Notes under the pieces: generated by a model
Databases searched by the model: none
What the model was told of the DNA's origin: nothing
Seen by the model: the letters and a program-made list of their open reading frames with translations, nothing else
Shown: positions 8,921-18,595 of the stretch, piece by piece
Position numbering within the stretch: position 1 is the first letter of the stretch
How the letters are laid out: each line of letters opens with the position of its first letter
Assembly (NCBI GenBank): GCA_963848675.1
Contig: CAWKEY010000044.1
Span: 248,001-312,000, forward strand
Direction: 5' to 3'
Source: CAWKEY01 sp963848675
GTDB lineage: Bacteria; Pseudomonadota; Gammaproteobacteria; Methylococcales; Methylomonadaceae
DNA: 64,000 bases
Made by a program: the position numbers and the translations under genes

Positions 8921-10135
8921 ATGTACATACATTCAAAAAATCACCACGGCTGGTCGCTAACCCTGTGCAGCGCACTTCTTTGCTCTTCTCTGGCGCAAGC
9001 CGATGACGATGTCGCTATAAAAGAGGTGCCCGACTTTAAAGCTGATAATGATGGAGCTATAGCAAGCCTGACCGGCTTCAACATTAACGAAACAGCGCCT
9101 TTAAAAAATTTGGGTATTAATGTCGGCGGCTGGGTTTCATCAGGTGTTGCCGGCAATCCCGACAGCCCTGAAAGCAGAACCAATGGCCCGGTCACCTTCA
9201 ACAACCGCGCCAATGAATTCAATATGCATGAGCTGTACGGCTATATCGAAAGAGCCGTCGATACCGAAGCGAATAAATGGGATTTTGGCTTTCGCGCCGA
9301 TGTTGTCTACGGCATAGATGCCCTTTACACCACCCAAGCCAACTTTGATGACAATCTCGTCACCGACAGCTCGTCTCGACTTTACAAGCTGGCATTTCCA
9401 CAAGCCTATGCCACTGTTTTTGCACCCATTGGTAACGGCCTGACCACCAAAATCGGACATTTTTACACCATCATCGGCAACGAAGTGGTTACCGCACCGG
9501 ATAACTTTTTCTTCTCGCACGCCTATACCATGCAATATGGCGAACCGTTCACGCACACCGGCATACTGTCTTCATACCCGGTTAACAAAAACATCAGCCT
9601 TACCGGCGGCGTTGTTTCAGGATGGGATTCTTTCTTCCAGGAACCGCCTAATTTCTTAGGCGGCGCTACCTTCACCACTGATGATGAAAAAACTGCCCTG
9701 GCATTTTCGATGATCACCGGCGATGTAGCAAAAGATGACGAGCATAACCGCACCATGTACAGCATCGTATTAAGCCATGACATTACCGATACCCTGCATT
9801 ACAAACTGCAGCACGACTTGGGCATCGAAGAAAAATCGAACGCGGCGGATTCTGCCAAATGGTATGGCATCAACCAATACCTGACTTATGACATCAACGA
9901 CAAACTCGGTGCCGGCATGCGTCTTGAATGGTTCCGCGACGAAGACGGCGTGCGGGTTAACGGCAACAGCGACCACTATTTGGCCGCCACTGTGGGTCTG
10001 AACTATTCGCCGATGTCCTGGCTGACCTTGCGTCCAGAAGTCAGATACGATCACTCGACCCAAAACAACGCCTATAACGATGGTTTAAGCAATGATCAGG
10101 TGTTGATTTCTGCGGACGCCATTGTGCGCTTCTAA
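8921..10135 (+). CDS. Outer-membrane porin, OmpL-like beta-barrel porin-2 (BBP2) type
   Basis: A 404-residue exported protein: signal peptide to about residue 27 (CSSLAQA/DDD), then alternating amphipathic strands and a terminal ...ISADAIVRF ending in aromatic Phe, the hallmark of outer-membrane barrels. Segments such as AYATVFAPIGNGLTTKIGHF and PFTHTGILSSYPVNKNISLTGGVVSGWD are characteristic of the BBP2 (OmpL-like) porin family. Its substrate cannot be read from the sequence, but placement between the PII-Amt array and glnA, with a sigma-54-like promoter upstream, suggests a nitrogen-controlled pore for small nitrogenous solutes (inference). AAGG eight nt before ATG 8921 supports the start. 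Confidence 0.85.
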   Translation: MYIHSKNHHGWSLTLCSALLCSSLAQADDDVAIKEVPDFKADNDGAIASLTGFNINETAPLKNLGINVGGWVSSGVAGNPDSPESRTNGPVTFNNRANEFNMHELYGYIERAVDTEANKWDFGFRADVVYGIDALYTTQANFDDNLVTDSSSRLYKLAFPQAYATVFAPIGNGLTTKIGHFYTIIGNEVVTAPDNFFFSHAYTMQYGEPFTHTGILSSYPVNKNISLTGGVVSGWDSFFQEPPNFLGGATFTTDDEKTALAFSMITGDVAKDDEHNRTMYSIVLSHDITDTLHYKLQHDLGIEEKSNAADSAKWYGINQYLTYDINDKLGAGMRLEWFRDEDGVRVNGNSDHYLAATVGLNYSPMSWLTLRPEVRYDHSTQNNAYNDGLSNDQVLISADAIVRF

Positions 10136-10164
10136 CCACTTTTACATTTAAACCGGAAAAATAC

Positions 10165-10180
10165 CGCACAGGGATGTGCG
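10165..10180. promoter_or_regulatory. Inverted repeat upstream of glnA, possible NtrC-type operator
   Basis: CGCACA-GGGA-TGTGCG is a perfect 6-bp inverted repeat 133 nt before the glnA start. GCAC-N6-GTGC resembles an NtrC site but is one base shorter than the usual GCAC-N7-GTGC. Downstream, TGGTATTTTATTGCG (about 10250-10264) looks like a -24/-12 element with N9 rather than N10 between GG and GC, so the promoter type stays open. Confidence 0.35.
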
Positions 10181-10312
10181 CCAGAATGCAACACAGCCAA
10201 CGCAGCACTTATTAAGCCCCGTTTTTTAGTGGCTAATGGTAAAAAAAATGGTATTTTATTGCGTTTGGCGTAAAACAATGACTCAATCCCAACACACCAG
10301 GAGACAACATAA

Positions 10313-11722
10313 ATGTCCGTAGAAAACGTACTACAAATGATCAAAGACAACGACGTCAAATTCGTCGATTTTCGTTTTTGTGATACCCGCGGTAAAGAAC
10401 AACACGTTACCTTCCCGGCTCATTCGATTGATGAAGACAGCTTTGAAGAAGGCAACATGTTTGACGGCTCATCCATTGCCGGCTGGAAACATATCAATGA
10501 ATCAGACATGATTTTAATGCCGGATCCATCGACAGCCGTTATGGATCCCTTCTATGATGACAACACCTTAATCTTGCGTTGCGACATTATCGAACCCAAA
10601 AACATGCAAGGTTACGAACGCGACCCACGCTCGATTGCCAAGCGCGCTGAGGCCTATCTACAATCAACCGGCATTGCCGACACGGCTTTCTTCGGCCCTG
10701 AAAACGAATTCTTCGTATTTGATGATGTGCGCTGGGGCACCGACATGAGCGGCTCTTTCTACAAAATCGACTCAGAAGAAGCCGGCTGGAATTCAGAAAA
10801 AGTCTATGCCGATGGCAATATCGGTCACCGTCCAGGCATTAAAGGCGGCTACTTCCCTGTTCCGCCGGTTGATTCACTGCAGGACTTACGCTCTGCCATG
10901 TGCCAGGTTCTGGAAGAAATGGGGCAAACTGTTGAAGTACACCATCACGAAGTGGCCACCGCCGGCCAGTGTGAAATTGGTGTTAAATTCAACACCCTGG
11001 TTAAGAAAGCCGATGAAGTACTAACCTTGAAATATGTTGTAGCCAACATTGCCCATGCTTACGGTAAAACCGCGACTTTCATGCCCAAACCACTGGTCGG
11101 TGACAACGGCAGCGGCATGCATGTTCACCAGTCCTTGGCAAAAGGCGGCGTCAACCTGTTCTCGGGCGACCTCTACGGCGGCCTGTCTGAAACTGCGCTG
11201 TTTTACATCGGCGGCATCATTAAACATGCCAAAGCGCTGAACGCCTTCACCAATGCGTCAACCAACAGCTACAAACGTCTGGTTCCCGGTTTTGAGGCAC
11301 CGGTTATGCTGGCCTACTCTGCACGTAACCGTTCGGCTTCTATCCGTATTCCTTTTATCAACAACCCCAGAGGCCGTCGTATTGAAGTACGCTTCCCGGA
11401 TTCCACCGCCAACCCTTATCTGGCATTCTCGGCCATGCTGATGGCAGGTCTGGATGGCATTCAAAACAAAATCCATCCTGGCGATTCCATGGACAAAGAT
11501 TTGTATGATCTGCCGCCCGAAGAAGAAAAAAACATCCCGCAAGTCTGTCATGCCTTTGACCAGGCCCTGGAAGCACTGGATAAAGACCGTGATTTCCTGA
11601 CCAAGGGCGGTGTTTTCACTGATGACGTGATTGATGGTTACATCAAACTGAAAATGGAAGAAGTCACGCGCATCCGCATGAGCACACACCCAGTCGAATA
11701 CGATATGTACTATAGCTTGTAA
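10313..11722 (+). CDS. glnA: Glutamine synthetase, type I (GSI-beta)
   Basis: A 469-residue glutamine synthetase that joins ammonia to glutamate with ATP in the cytoplasm; active as a dodecamer. Visible signatures are [37 protein letters not shown], the ATP-binding stretch [16 protein letters not shown], and [14 protein letters not shown]. Tyr398 in [10 protein letters not shown] is the adenylylation site of the GSI-beta type, so activity should be controlled by GlnE in response to PII. Ribosome site AGGAGA precedes ATG 10313. It stands alone as a transcription unit with a terminator behind it and belongs functionally with the adjacent PII-Amt genes. Confidence 0.98.
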   Translation: MSVENVLQMIKDNDVKFVDFRFCDTRGKEQHVTFPAHSIDEDSFEEGNMFDGSSIAGWKHINESDMILMPDPSTAVMDPFYDDNTLILRCDIIEPKNMQGYERDPRSIAKRAEAYLQSTGIADTAFFGPENEFFVFDDVRWGTDMSGSFYKIDSEEAGWNSEKVYADGNIGHRPGIKGGYFPVPPVDSLQDLRSAMCQVLEEMGQTVEVHHHEVATAGQCEIGVKFNTLVKKADEVLTLKYVVANIAHAYGKTATFMPKPLVGDNGSGMHVHQSLAKGGVNLFSGDLYGGLSETALFYIGGIIKHAKALNAFTNASTNSYKRLVPGFEAPVMLAYSARNRSASIRIPFINNPRGRRIEVRFPDSTANPYLAFSAMLMAGLDGIQNKIHPGDSMDKDLYDLPPEEEKNIPQVCHAFDQALEALDKDRDFLTKGGVFTDDVIDGYIKLKMEEVTRIRMSTHPVEYDMYYSL

Positions 11723-11760
11723 CGGTTAAGCCTGTTTCACACAGGCCCACACTGCCCACG

Positions 11761-11795
11761 AACCCCGCAAGTTATCTGGCTTAGCGGGGTTTTTT
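11761..11795 (+). terminator. Intrinsic terminator of glnA
   Basis: AACCCCGC (11761-11768) pairs with GCGGGGTT (11784-11791) around a 15-nt loop and runs into six T residues. Confidence 0.85.
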
Positions 11796-11875
11796 ATGCC
11801 CGGACGCCGCCAGTCGCGGCTAAAGCCCCTCCCACAACTACGCCATCAAACAACAACTTATTAGGCATAGGTTTG

Positions 11876-13099
11876 TTAATTCCGATGTTTGCTTGGTTTA
11901 CTGCCCTGCAGTTCGTTGTTCAGACGCCGTTCCAGCCAGTCGTCGATTTTCTGGAGAATCTGGGCACGCAGCGCCGGCGTGGAAAAAAGTTGCTCATGGT
12001 GACTTTTTCCGGTTAATACCATCACTTCGTTATGTTCATGTTTCTCACGGGTTACCGCCGCGAAATCGATATTCCCCCAGGCCGGGGTAATGGGGTCATG
12101 TTCAGAATAAATGAGCAGATAAGGCATATCAAACCCGGCCATCGTGCGCCTGAAGCGGAGAATTTCCTGTTCAACTGCCAGCACATAACGCATGACACAG
12201 CGGCGCGTGATGTAATGATCATTGCGCTGGCGGATTCTTTCTTGTTCCGAGTCGCTCAGGTACTGTTCAACCCAGGCCGGACTAGCCGGCGAAAACAATT
12301 GGCGCAGACCGGGTAATGACACCAGTTCGATCATGCCGTCCTGAAGGGGGACGGCTATCAAGGCCAGCAACTGGTTGAACCATAATACCGGCAAGGATTC
12401 TTCGTGCGGATTGAGAAAGTGTTCGTGGGTATGGAAGCTAAAGCGGATAAACGGATTCTGAAACCAGCCGCGCCAGCCCGGCACTTCAGTAACGGAAAAC
12501 GCCGGACCCGTAAAGATGATGCCGTGTATTCTTGCTTTTAAAGCCTCATTTTGGGTTTGCAGCAGATAGGATGCACTCACCAGTGAGCCGAGGCTGTGTG
12601 ACAGAATAAAAATAGGCAGGGGTTTATTGCCGGAAAGCGTGTCGCAGCGCTTGATCAGAAAAGCCAGACCCTGTTCCAGATCATTACGCAGGGGCTGCAA
12701 ATCCCGAAGTTGTGCCTGTTCCAAAAAAGCATCACTGGCATCGAAGGCCGATGCACCGGCCTGGATACTTTGATGCGCCTTCAAAAGCACGGGATTGCTA
12801 AGACCATGGGCAGTCATATCCATACCGGCAACGATAAACCGGTCGGAAAAGTGCCGGGCGACATCGCCATAACGGCCGATGTGTTCGTTCATGCCATGCA
12901 CAATCAGTATACAGGCGCGGGCGGAATTGGGCTCGGCGGGTGAGAGTAGCTGTATATGCCGGGCTGCGCCCTTGCCATCGGTATTCAGATAGTGTTGTTC
13001 ACCCCAAACCGGATAGGTTACCAACACCGTTTGCTGATACGTACAGCCGCTAGCAAACAACAATCCTATACAACAAAGCGGCAGTAGCCTCGGCAACAT
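11876..13099 (-). CDS. Alpha/beta-hydrolase lipoprotein (lysophospholipase/monoglyceride-lipase-like)
   Basis: A 407-residue predicted lipoprotein: MLPRLLPLCCIGLLFASGC gives a type II signal peptide with the lipobox Cys19. The body is a serine hydrolase of the Hydrolase_4 (S33/lysophospholipase) group: oxyanion segment LIVHGMNEHIGRYGDVA, nucleophile elbow LSHSLGS (Ser as nucleophile, with Ser-His-Ser in place of the common Gly-His-Ser), acid in IYSEHDPITP and His in KSHHEQLF. It is therefore likely a membrane-attached esterase or lipase; the substrate is unknown. It is followed upstream by a PEBP gene with 8 nt spacing, so the two may be cotranscribed. Confidence 0.85.
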   Translation of the reverse strand: MLPRLLPLCCIGLLFASGCTYQQTVLVTYPVWGEQHYLNTDGKGAARHIQLLSPAEPNSARACILIVHGMNEHIGRYGDVARHFSDRFIVAGMDMTAHGLSNPVLLKAHQSIQAGASAFDASDAFLEQAQLRDLQPLRNDLEQGLAFLIKRCDTLSGNKPLPIFILSHSLGSLVSASYLLQTQNEALKARIHGIIFTGPAFSVTEVPGWRGWFQNPFIRFSFHTHEHFLNPHEESLPVLWFNQLLALIAVPLQDGMIELVSLPGLRQLFSPASPAWVEQYLSDSEQERIRQRNDHYITRRCVMRYVLAVEQEILRFRRTMAGFDMPYLLIYSEHDPITPAWGNIDFAAVTREKHEHNEVMVLTGKSHHEQLFSTPALRAQILQKIDDWLERRLNNELQGSKPSKHRN

Positions 13100-13107
13100 G
13101 CTGGGGA

Positions 13108-13581
13108 TTAGCGGCGTTTATACGTGCCGATCAGTTCTGCCTGGCCAAGAATATGCTCTTGCATGGCCTGCTCCAGCTGGGTTTTATTGGGCTGGTGCAG
13201 ATCGGGCAATGCAATATCCAGCGCATAGAGTTTATGAAAGTACCGATGCCGGCCAATAGGCGGGCAGGGGCCGCCGTAGCCGGTGCGTTTCCAGTCGTTT
13301 TGACCTTGTAGTGTGCCAGGAGGCAAATCACTGGCCGCGAGTGTTTTGGGCAGTCCCGTAACCGTCGGCGGAATGTTGTAAAGCAGCCAGTGTACCCAGG
13401 TCATCTTGGGTGCCGCAGGATCGGGCGCATCCGGATCATCAATAATCAGCACCAGACTTTCGGTATTTTGCGGAAGTCCGCTCCAGCTTAACGCCGGCGA
13501 AGTGTCGTCGCCATCGCAGGTATACGCTTTTGGGATTTCTCCCTGGTGGGTAAAGTCGGGTGATGTCAGGATTAAGGCCAT
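13108..13581 (-). CDS. YbhB/YbcL-family PEBP (Raf-kinase-inhibitor-like) protein
   Basis: A PEBP-fold protein with the ligand-binding signatures DDTSPALSW, DDPDAPDPAAPKMTWVHWLLYNIP and GYGGPCPPIGRHRYFHKLYALD. The bacterial members bind small anionic ligands but have no firmly known function. Two starts are plausible: ATG 13581 (MALILTSPDF), with GGAGAAC in front, gives 157 residues matching the family; ATG 13680, also with an AGGAG ribosome site, adds 33 residues containing a hydrophobic segment (IRLICFVFSSFYLTAG) that could act as a signal peptide. I list the shorter form. The gene lies 8 nt upstream of the lipoprotein hydrolase. Confidence 0.85.
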   Translation of the reverse strand: MALILTSPDFTHQGEIPKAYTCDGDDTSPALSWSGLPQNTESLVLIIDDPDAPDPAAPKMTWVHWLLYNIPPTVTGLPKTLAASDLPPGTLQGQNDWKRTGYGGPCPPIGRHRYFHKLYALDIALPDLHQPNKTQLEQAMQEHILGQAELIGTYKRR

Positions 13582-13912
13582 ATTTCGTTCTCCTTCGCCG
13601 GAAATGCCAGCTGTCAAATAAAAGCTACTGAATACAAAACAAATTAGGCGGATACTAGCAGCCGGGATCATGGAATTCATAGATCACTCCTGGTCTGGAA
13701 CGTTGATGATAAAAGTCTGATGAAACCAAATTCAGATGAGGCAAGTCTCAACAGTAAGCTTAACTTCAATGCTTGGCAAGTGTTAATAAACAACTAAAAA
13801 CCAACAGCTTGCGGCATGGCTCGGCGCACATTCAATAGATTTTATGATGGCGTGCTGTTAGCTTGAGTAGCAACAGATCATGCTTTCGCAGTCACAGCAA
13901 GAGGTTATGAAC

Positions 13913-14659
13913 ATGAAAAGAATTAAGCATATTATTTTTTGGCTGGTGGTCATCGGCCTTGTTTTGCTGTTGTTTTCCACTCATGTGATCGCCGAAGACG
14001 CTTTTCAACGCCAACGCTATGCCTTGGTCGAACTCTTGAAAGCCGATTCGGCAACGATCCCTGATGTTCTGGATCAACAACTGCTGGATGAACAGGTGCT
14101 CGATGCCCTGCGCAAAGTGCCCCGGCATGAATTTGTGCCCGATACACAACGGCCCTATGCCTATGAAAACAGGCCACTGCCCATCGGTCATGGACAGACC
14201 ATATCCCAGCCTTATATTGTTGCGATTATGACGCACTTGCTTAAGCCCCAAAAAACCGACCGGATTCTGGAAATCGGCACCGGTTCGGGCTATCAGGCCG
14301 CCATACTGGCCGAGCTGGTTGATAGCGTCTATAGCATCGAAATTATTGAAAAATTAGCCGAAAAGGCGGCAGCCGATCTTAAACGAAGCGGTTATAACAA
14401 TATTCATACTCGCACCGGCGATGGTTATTATGGCTGGGAAACCGAGGCGCCATTTGACGGTATTATCGTTACGGCGGCGGCCAGCCACATACCGCCGCCG
14501 CTCATCAAACAGTTAAAACCCGGCGGGCGCATGATCATTCCGGTCGGCGGTCATTTTATGATGCAGTATCTGGTTTTAGTCAGTAAAGAGGCCGATGGAA
14601 AAGTCACCACACGGCAAATGCTGCCGGTCGCGTTTGTCCCGCTGACGGGCAGGCATTGA
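13913..14659 (+). CDS. pcm: Protein-L-isoaspartate O-methyltransferase with export signal or anchor
   Basis: A 248-residue SAM-dependent methyltransferase that starts repair of isoaspartyl residues in aged proteins. Family signatures: VPRHEFVPD, PLPIGHGQTISQPYIVA, motif I LEIGTGSGYQAAILAEL, and FDGIIVTAAASHIP, IKQLKPGGRMIIPVG. Unlike the usual cytoplasmic enzyme, the N-terminus (IKHIIFWLVVIGLVLLLFSTHVIAED) is a membrane segment or signal peptide, implying periplasmic action. ATG 13913 has AAGAGG eight nt upstream; earlier in-frame ATGs at 13880 and 13907 are less well spaced. The next gene starts 12 nt after the stop and probably shares the transcript. Confidence 0.9.
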   Translation: MKRIKHIIFWLVVIGLVLLLFSTHVIAEDAFQRQRYALVELLKADSATIPDVLDQQLLDEQVLDALRKVPRHEFVPDTQRPYAYENRPLPIGHGQTISQPYIVAIMTHLLKPQKTDRILEIGTGSGYQAAILAELVDSVYSIEIIEKLAEKAAADLKRSGYNNIHTRTGDGYYGWETEAPFDGIIVTAAASHIPPPLIKQLKPGGRMIIPVGGHFMMQYLVLVSKEADGKVTTRQMLPVAFVPLTGRH

Positions 14660-14671
14660 GAGACCATACTC

Positions 14672-17114
14672 ATGAAACCAAAACGCTCATTGTTGCTTGC
14701 TGTCGCACTGATCTCGGCATCGGCGCTGGCTTACGAAGTGCTGTTGATGCGCCTGTTCTCGATTATTCAGTGGCATCATTTCGCCTATATGATCATCAGC
14801 CTGGCGCTGTTGGGTTATGGCGTCAGCGGGGTTTTTCTGGCACTGAACCGCGACCGCTTAACGCGCGTTTTTGCAGAGGCGATCATGGCCAACATGCTGC
14901 TGTTCAGTGTTTGCGCCCCCCTCTGTTTTCAGCTGGCCCAGCACATACCGTTTAACCCAGCAGAAATGCTTTGGGCACCTGTGCAATTTTTGTATTTATG
15001 CATCGATCTATCTGATTTTGACGCTGCCCTTCTTTTTTGCCGCCAACGTCATCGGCTTATGCTTTTATCGTTACAAGGAACACGTGTCCTCGATCTATGC
15101 CGCCGATCTGTTGGGCGCGGGCGCAGGCAGTGTAGGGATTATTGTGCTGCTGTTCTGGCTGTTCCCACAAAAAATATTAACCGTGCTCATGCTCACGGGG
15201 GTCGCCGCAACGCTGATAGTTTCAAATTACGCCTTCCGTGATCAAGCCGCCGCTATCAAAGAGCGGATCAGCACGCCCATTATTATTGGGGTGGCCATTG
15301 TTTTTATACTCACAGGCTCGATGACGCTGAATGTATCTCCCTATAAAAGCCAGAACCAATTGCTGCGGGTTCCCGGTACCAAAATCATAACGCAAGATTC
15401 CAGCCCGCTGGGTTTGATCAGTGTCGTAAAAAGCGCTGATACTCCCTTGCGTTATGCCCCCGGGCTGAGCCTTAATGCCGCGGCGGAACCGCCGGAACAG
15501 CTGGCCGTGTTTACCGACGCCGATAATATGGCGGCGATCACTCGTTACGATGGCAATCCTGAATCGCTCGGCACGCTGGACCAAACGACATCGGCATTGC
15601 CTTATCATTTAAAGCCACTGTCTGACATCCTCATTCTTGGCGCCGGCACCGGCAGTGACATTCTGCAGGCCGACTACCACGCCATTCAGCATATCGATGC
15701 GGTTGAACTCAATCCGCAAATCATCCATCTGGTTAAAGACAAGTATGCCGATTTCGCGGGCCATCTGTATGCCAGCGTGCATGTGAATCTGCATGCGGGC
15801 GAAGCCCGCGGATTTGTCGCCACCACGGACAAAACCTATGACCTGATCAATATCTCGTTGCTGGATGCCTTTGGCGCATCGGCTGCGGGGCTTTATTCCA
15901 TGGCTGAAAGTTATCTGTATACCGAGCAGGCCATACAGGATTATCTTCAGCATGTGCATCCAGGCGGCTATCTGAGCATTACCCGCTGGGTTAAAATGCC
16001 GCCACGCGATGAAGTGAAATTGCTGGCCACGGCTATTAATGCGCTTAAGCTGACAAATATCGAGCAACCCGGCCGGCAATTGATCATGATCCGCAGCTGG
16101 CAAACCAGTACCCTGCTGATAAAAAATGGCGTTGTCACTGCTGAAGAAATTGAGCGGTTAAAACAGTTTTGCAACGATCGTAGCTTTGATCTGGTTTACT
16201 ACCCTGGCATATCGGCTGAGGAAGCCAACCGCTTTAATATCCAGCCGCAGCCCTATCTCTATCAGGCGGCTACGGCATTGTTGGGTAATAAAAGCAAGGC
16301 GTTCATGCAGGATTACAAATTCAATATTGAACCTGCGACAGACAATCAACCCTACTTTTTCCATTTTTTTAAATGGCAATCCTTGCCCGAGATTTTGCCG
16401 TTATTGCACAGCGGCGGCATTTTTTTACTGGAAAGCGGCTACTTATTATTGATCGCCGCCTTGGTGCAGGCCCTACTCGCCAGTCTGTTGCTGATTGCCT
16501 TGCCGCTCTGGTTGTGGAAAAGCAAGCTCGGCATCCAGCCCGGATCAGGAAATTATAAAAGTATTCTGGTGTATTTTCTCTGTCTGGGTCTGGCATTTTT
16601 GTTTATTGAAATCGCCTTCATCCAGAAATTCATTCTGATTCTGCATCATCCGCTTTATGCGATCACCGTGGTGCTGAGCACTTTTCTATTAACGGCCGGC
16701 GCGGGCAGCCATTTCTCCACAAAATTAGCCGCCCATGGCCAAAGATCCATGATTCTGTTGCCGGTGACGGGTATTGCCGTGCTGAGTATCGGTTATAGCC
16801 TGGGCTTTGGAGCCATCAGCGGATTTTTGCTGCAAGCCGGCGATTTAAACCGCTATGTGCTTTCCATTGTTCTAATTGCGCCGCTTGGTTTTTGTATGGG
16901 CATGCCGTTTCCAATGGCCTTGGCCAGACTCGGCCAGACTTCGCCGGCATTGATTCCCTGGGCGTGGGGGATTAACGGCTGCGCCTCCGTGGTCAGCGCC
17001 ATATTGGCTACCCTGATTGCGATGCAGTTTGGCTTTACTGTGTTAATTTTTCTGGCGATTGGCTTGTACGGGCTGGCCGCGTGGCATTTTCCTGATTCAA
17101 CCCCGGCGCAGTAG
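14672..17114 (+). pseudogene. Spermidine-synthase-like multi-helix membrane protein, one frameshift
   Basis: The first part reads from ATG 14672 (KRSLLLAVALISASALAYEVLLMRLFSIIQWHHFAYMI) to about 14990 and continues, one base further on, in the frame that ends at 17114 (YLILTLPFFFAANVIGLCFYRYKE, then IYAADLLGAGAGSV). The junction is near the T5 run at 14987-14991. Restored, the protein is about 810 residues: N-terminal membrane helices, a soluble SAM-binding domain of the spermidine synthase fold (ILILGAGTGSDIL, HIDAVELNPQII, YDLINISLLDAFG) and about seven C-terminal helices. Such fusions are known but their substrate is not. Either a sequencing error, a recent inactivating indel or recoding explains the break; no long stretch of decay is seen otherwise. 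Confidence 0.75.
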
Positions 17115-17217
17115 CGGGCTACAATCCATGTTATGCAGGATGATGGCCCAAGGAATCTCTGATGAATGTCGCCCCGCAGCGTGTTTCCAGGCTGCAGGGC
17201 GGGAAGGTGATCCGGAG

Positions 17218-17913
17218 TTATTTCAGATTTGGACAATCAATATATTCCGGATGCGTAGTGATGATGGTTACGGTTCGATGCTGCTGATTCGGAACATTGT
17301 CAGGACCTTCAGCTTCGCCCACGGCTTTCATGCGAAGTTGTTCCGGTTTGGCGCCGTTAGCGATCAGCTTTTGACTGACGTGGGTAGCTCTCCTTTCGGC
17401 TAGGGCTTGGTTGCTTGCTGCACTGCCCACCGTGTCGGTGTAAGCGATGACATCGGCGGTCGCATCCGGATGTGTTTCCAGATATTTGGCTAAAACCAAA
17501 ATCATATTATCGTTGGTATTATAGGGCACCGAACTGCCGGTTCTGAAATAAGCGGCAGCATGCTTGGCGGCTTCGCCCATGTGATGATTTTGACTATGCA
17601 CCGATGTCAGCCACTCACATAATGCTTTTTCCGATTCAAGCCGGTGATGAGCCCCGGACGCAGCAGCATCCAGCGCTTTTTGGCGTTCATCGATATTCCA
17701 ATAATGACCGTCTTGCCAATGTTTCAAGACAGTATTGGCGTTTTCCAAATCCTCTTCAGCCAGCTCTTCGTGATAGATCGACTGACCATAAGGGCCGGCT
17801 AAAGCGGCATCAATTCCCGAAGTGAGCCCCGGAATGTCTTTTGCCGGGGGTGTACAAGCGCTCAAAGACGTGAGTAGCACGGCAAAGGGCAAATAAATAT
17901 ACTTTCTGTTCAT
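17218..17913 (-). CDS. OmpA-family outer-membrane lipoprotein
   Basis: A 231-residue lipoprotein: signal peptide with lipobox LSAC (Cys20), an Ala/Glu-rich helical middle part, then an OmpA-like peptidoglycan-binding domain (residues about 120-220: YFRTGSSVPYNTNDNMILVLAKYLETHPDATADVIAYTD..., ALAERRATHVSQKLIANG). It probably tethers the outer membrane to the cell wall. The Cys near the end (YIDCPNLK) is unusual. It is next to the TIGR04073-like gene but separated by about 80 nt. Confidence 0.88.
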   Translation of the reverse strand: MNRKYIYLPFAVLLTSLSACTPPAKDIPGLTSGIDAALAGPYGQSIYHEELAEEDLENANTVLKHWQDGHYWNIDERQKALDAAASGAHHRLESEKALCEWLTSVHSQNHHMGEAAKHAAAYFRTGSSVPYNTNDNMILVLAKYLETHPDATADVIAYTDTVGSAASNQALAERRATHVSQKLIANGAKPEQLRMKAVGEAEGPDNVPNQQHRTVTIITTHPEYIDCPNLK

Positions 17914-17993
17914 GGTTCTATCCTCTCAACACAATTCATTCCCTGATTAAGAGCTGAATGAATGTAATTCTGTTATCCCGTAGGGTTAAAAAA

Positions 17994-18407
17994 CTATTTA
18001 CCGTCGTCAAGCGGGCCATAGCTGGTCCAGAAACCTGGCAGATGAGTGCCAAAATAACGGGTATCTTCACTGAAACGATCCCAGACATAAGGTGGTGAGA
18101 TATAGTCGTCGGTCGGAATCGGCGAGGTGATCAGTTCGGCGGCCCCAACTACAGTCCGGCCTACCGCATGAAAGACGCCGCGTAGCGTACCCCACGTTAG
18201 TCCAACAAAAATATTTTGATCATGGCTGATATTGACTATGTTTTTTGGTATTTCAATAAAACCGGTTGTAGTGTTCATGAATCCTTGCGTCACTTTGGCG
18301 CTGAAGCAAGATAAATAATTACACTCATGTTCGTCAGCATAGACCGGATTGGCTGCCAATAATGTTCCTGTAAGAACACAGGCAGTAAGGAGTTTTTTTT
18401 TGTTCAT
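17994..18407 (-). CDS. TIGR04073-like exosortase-associated exported protein
   Basis: A 137-residue secreted protein with a cleavable signal peptide (ends VYA/DEHEC). After a CNYLSC pair, the pattern F-x-N-x-x-T-G-F-I-E-I-P-K-N-I-V-N, then GLTWGTLRGVFHAVGRTVVGAAELITSPIPT, matches the small exported family TIGR04073, which co-occurs with exosortase systems. The function is unknown. No exosortase or PEP-CTERM protein is in the window. Start ATG 18407 follows AGGAGGAATT, a strong ribosome site. Confidence 0.7.
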   Translation of the reverse strand: MNKKKLLTACVLTGTLLAANPVYADEHECNYLSCFSAKVTQGFMNTTTGFIEIPKNIVNISHDQNIFVGLTWGTLRGVFHAVGRTVVGAAELITSPIPTDDYISPPYVWDRFSEDTRYFGTHLPGFWTSYGPLDDGK

Positions 18408-18595
18408 TGTTAATTCCTCCTGGAAGAATTGAAGGGATAGGGCTGTTGTTTACCTAAAAAGAGCTGAAGCGGTTGCTTCGATCTTCAGTTCCCAAAATAC
18501 ATCGATCGCTTAAGGGAGACTTAATCTTCGCCCTCAAATCGCAACGTACCTTATAAATACAGCAAAGTCAATTGCCAGTACGACACACTAAAAAC

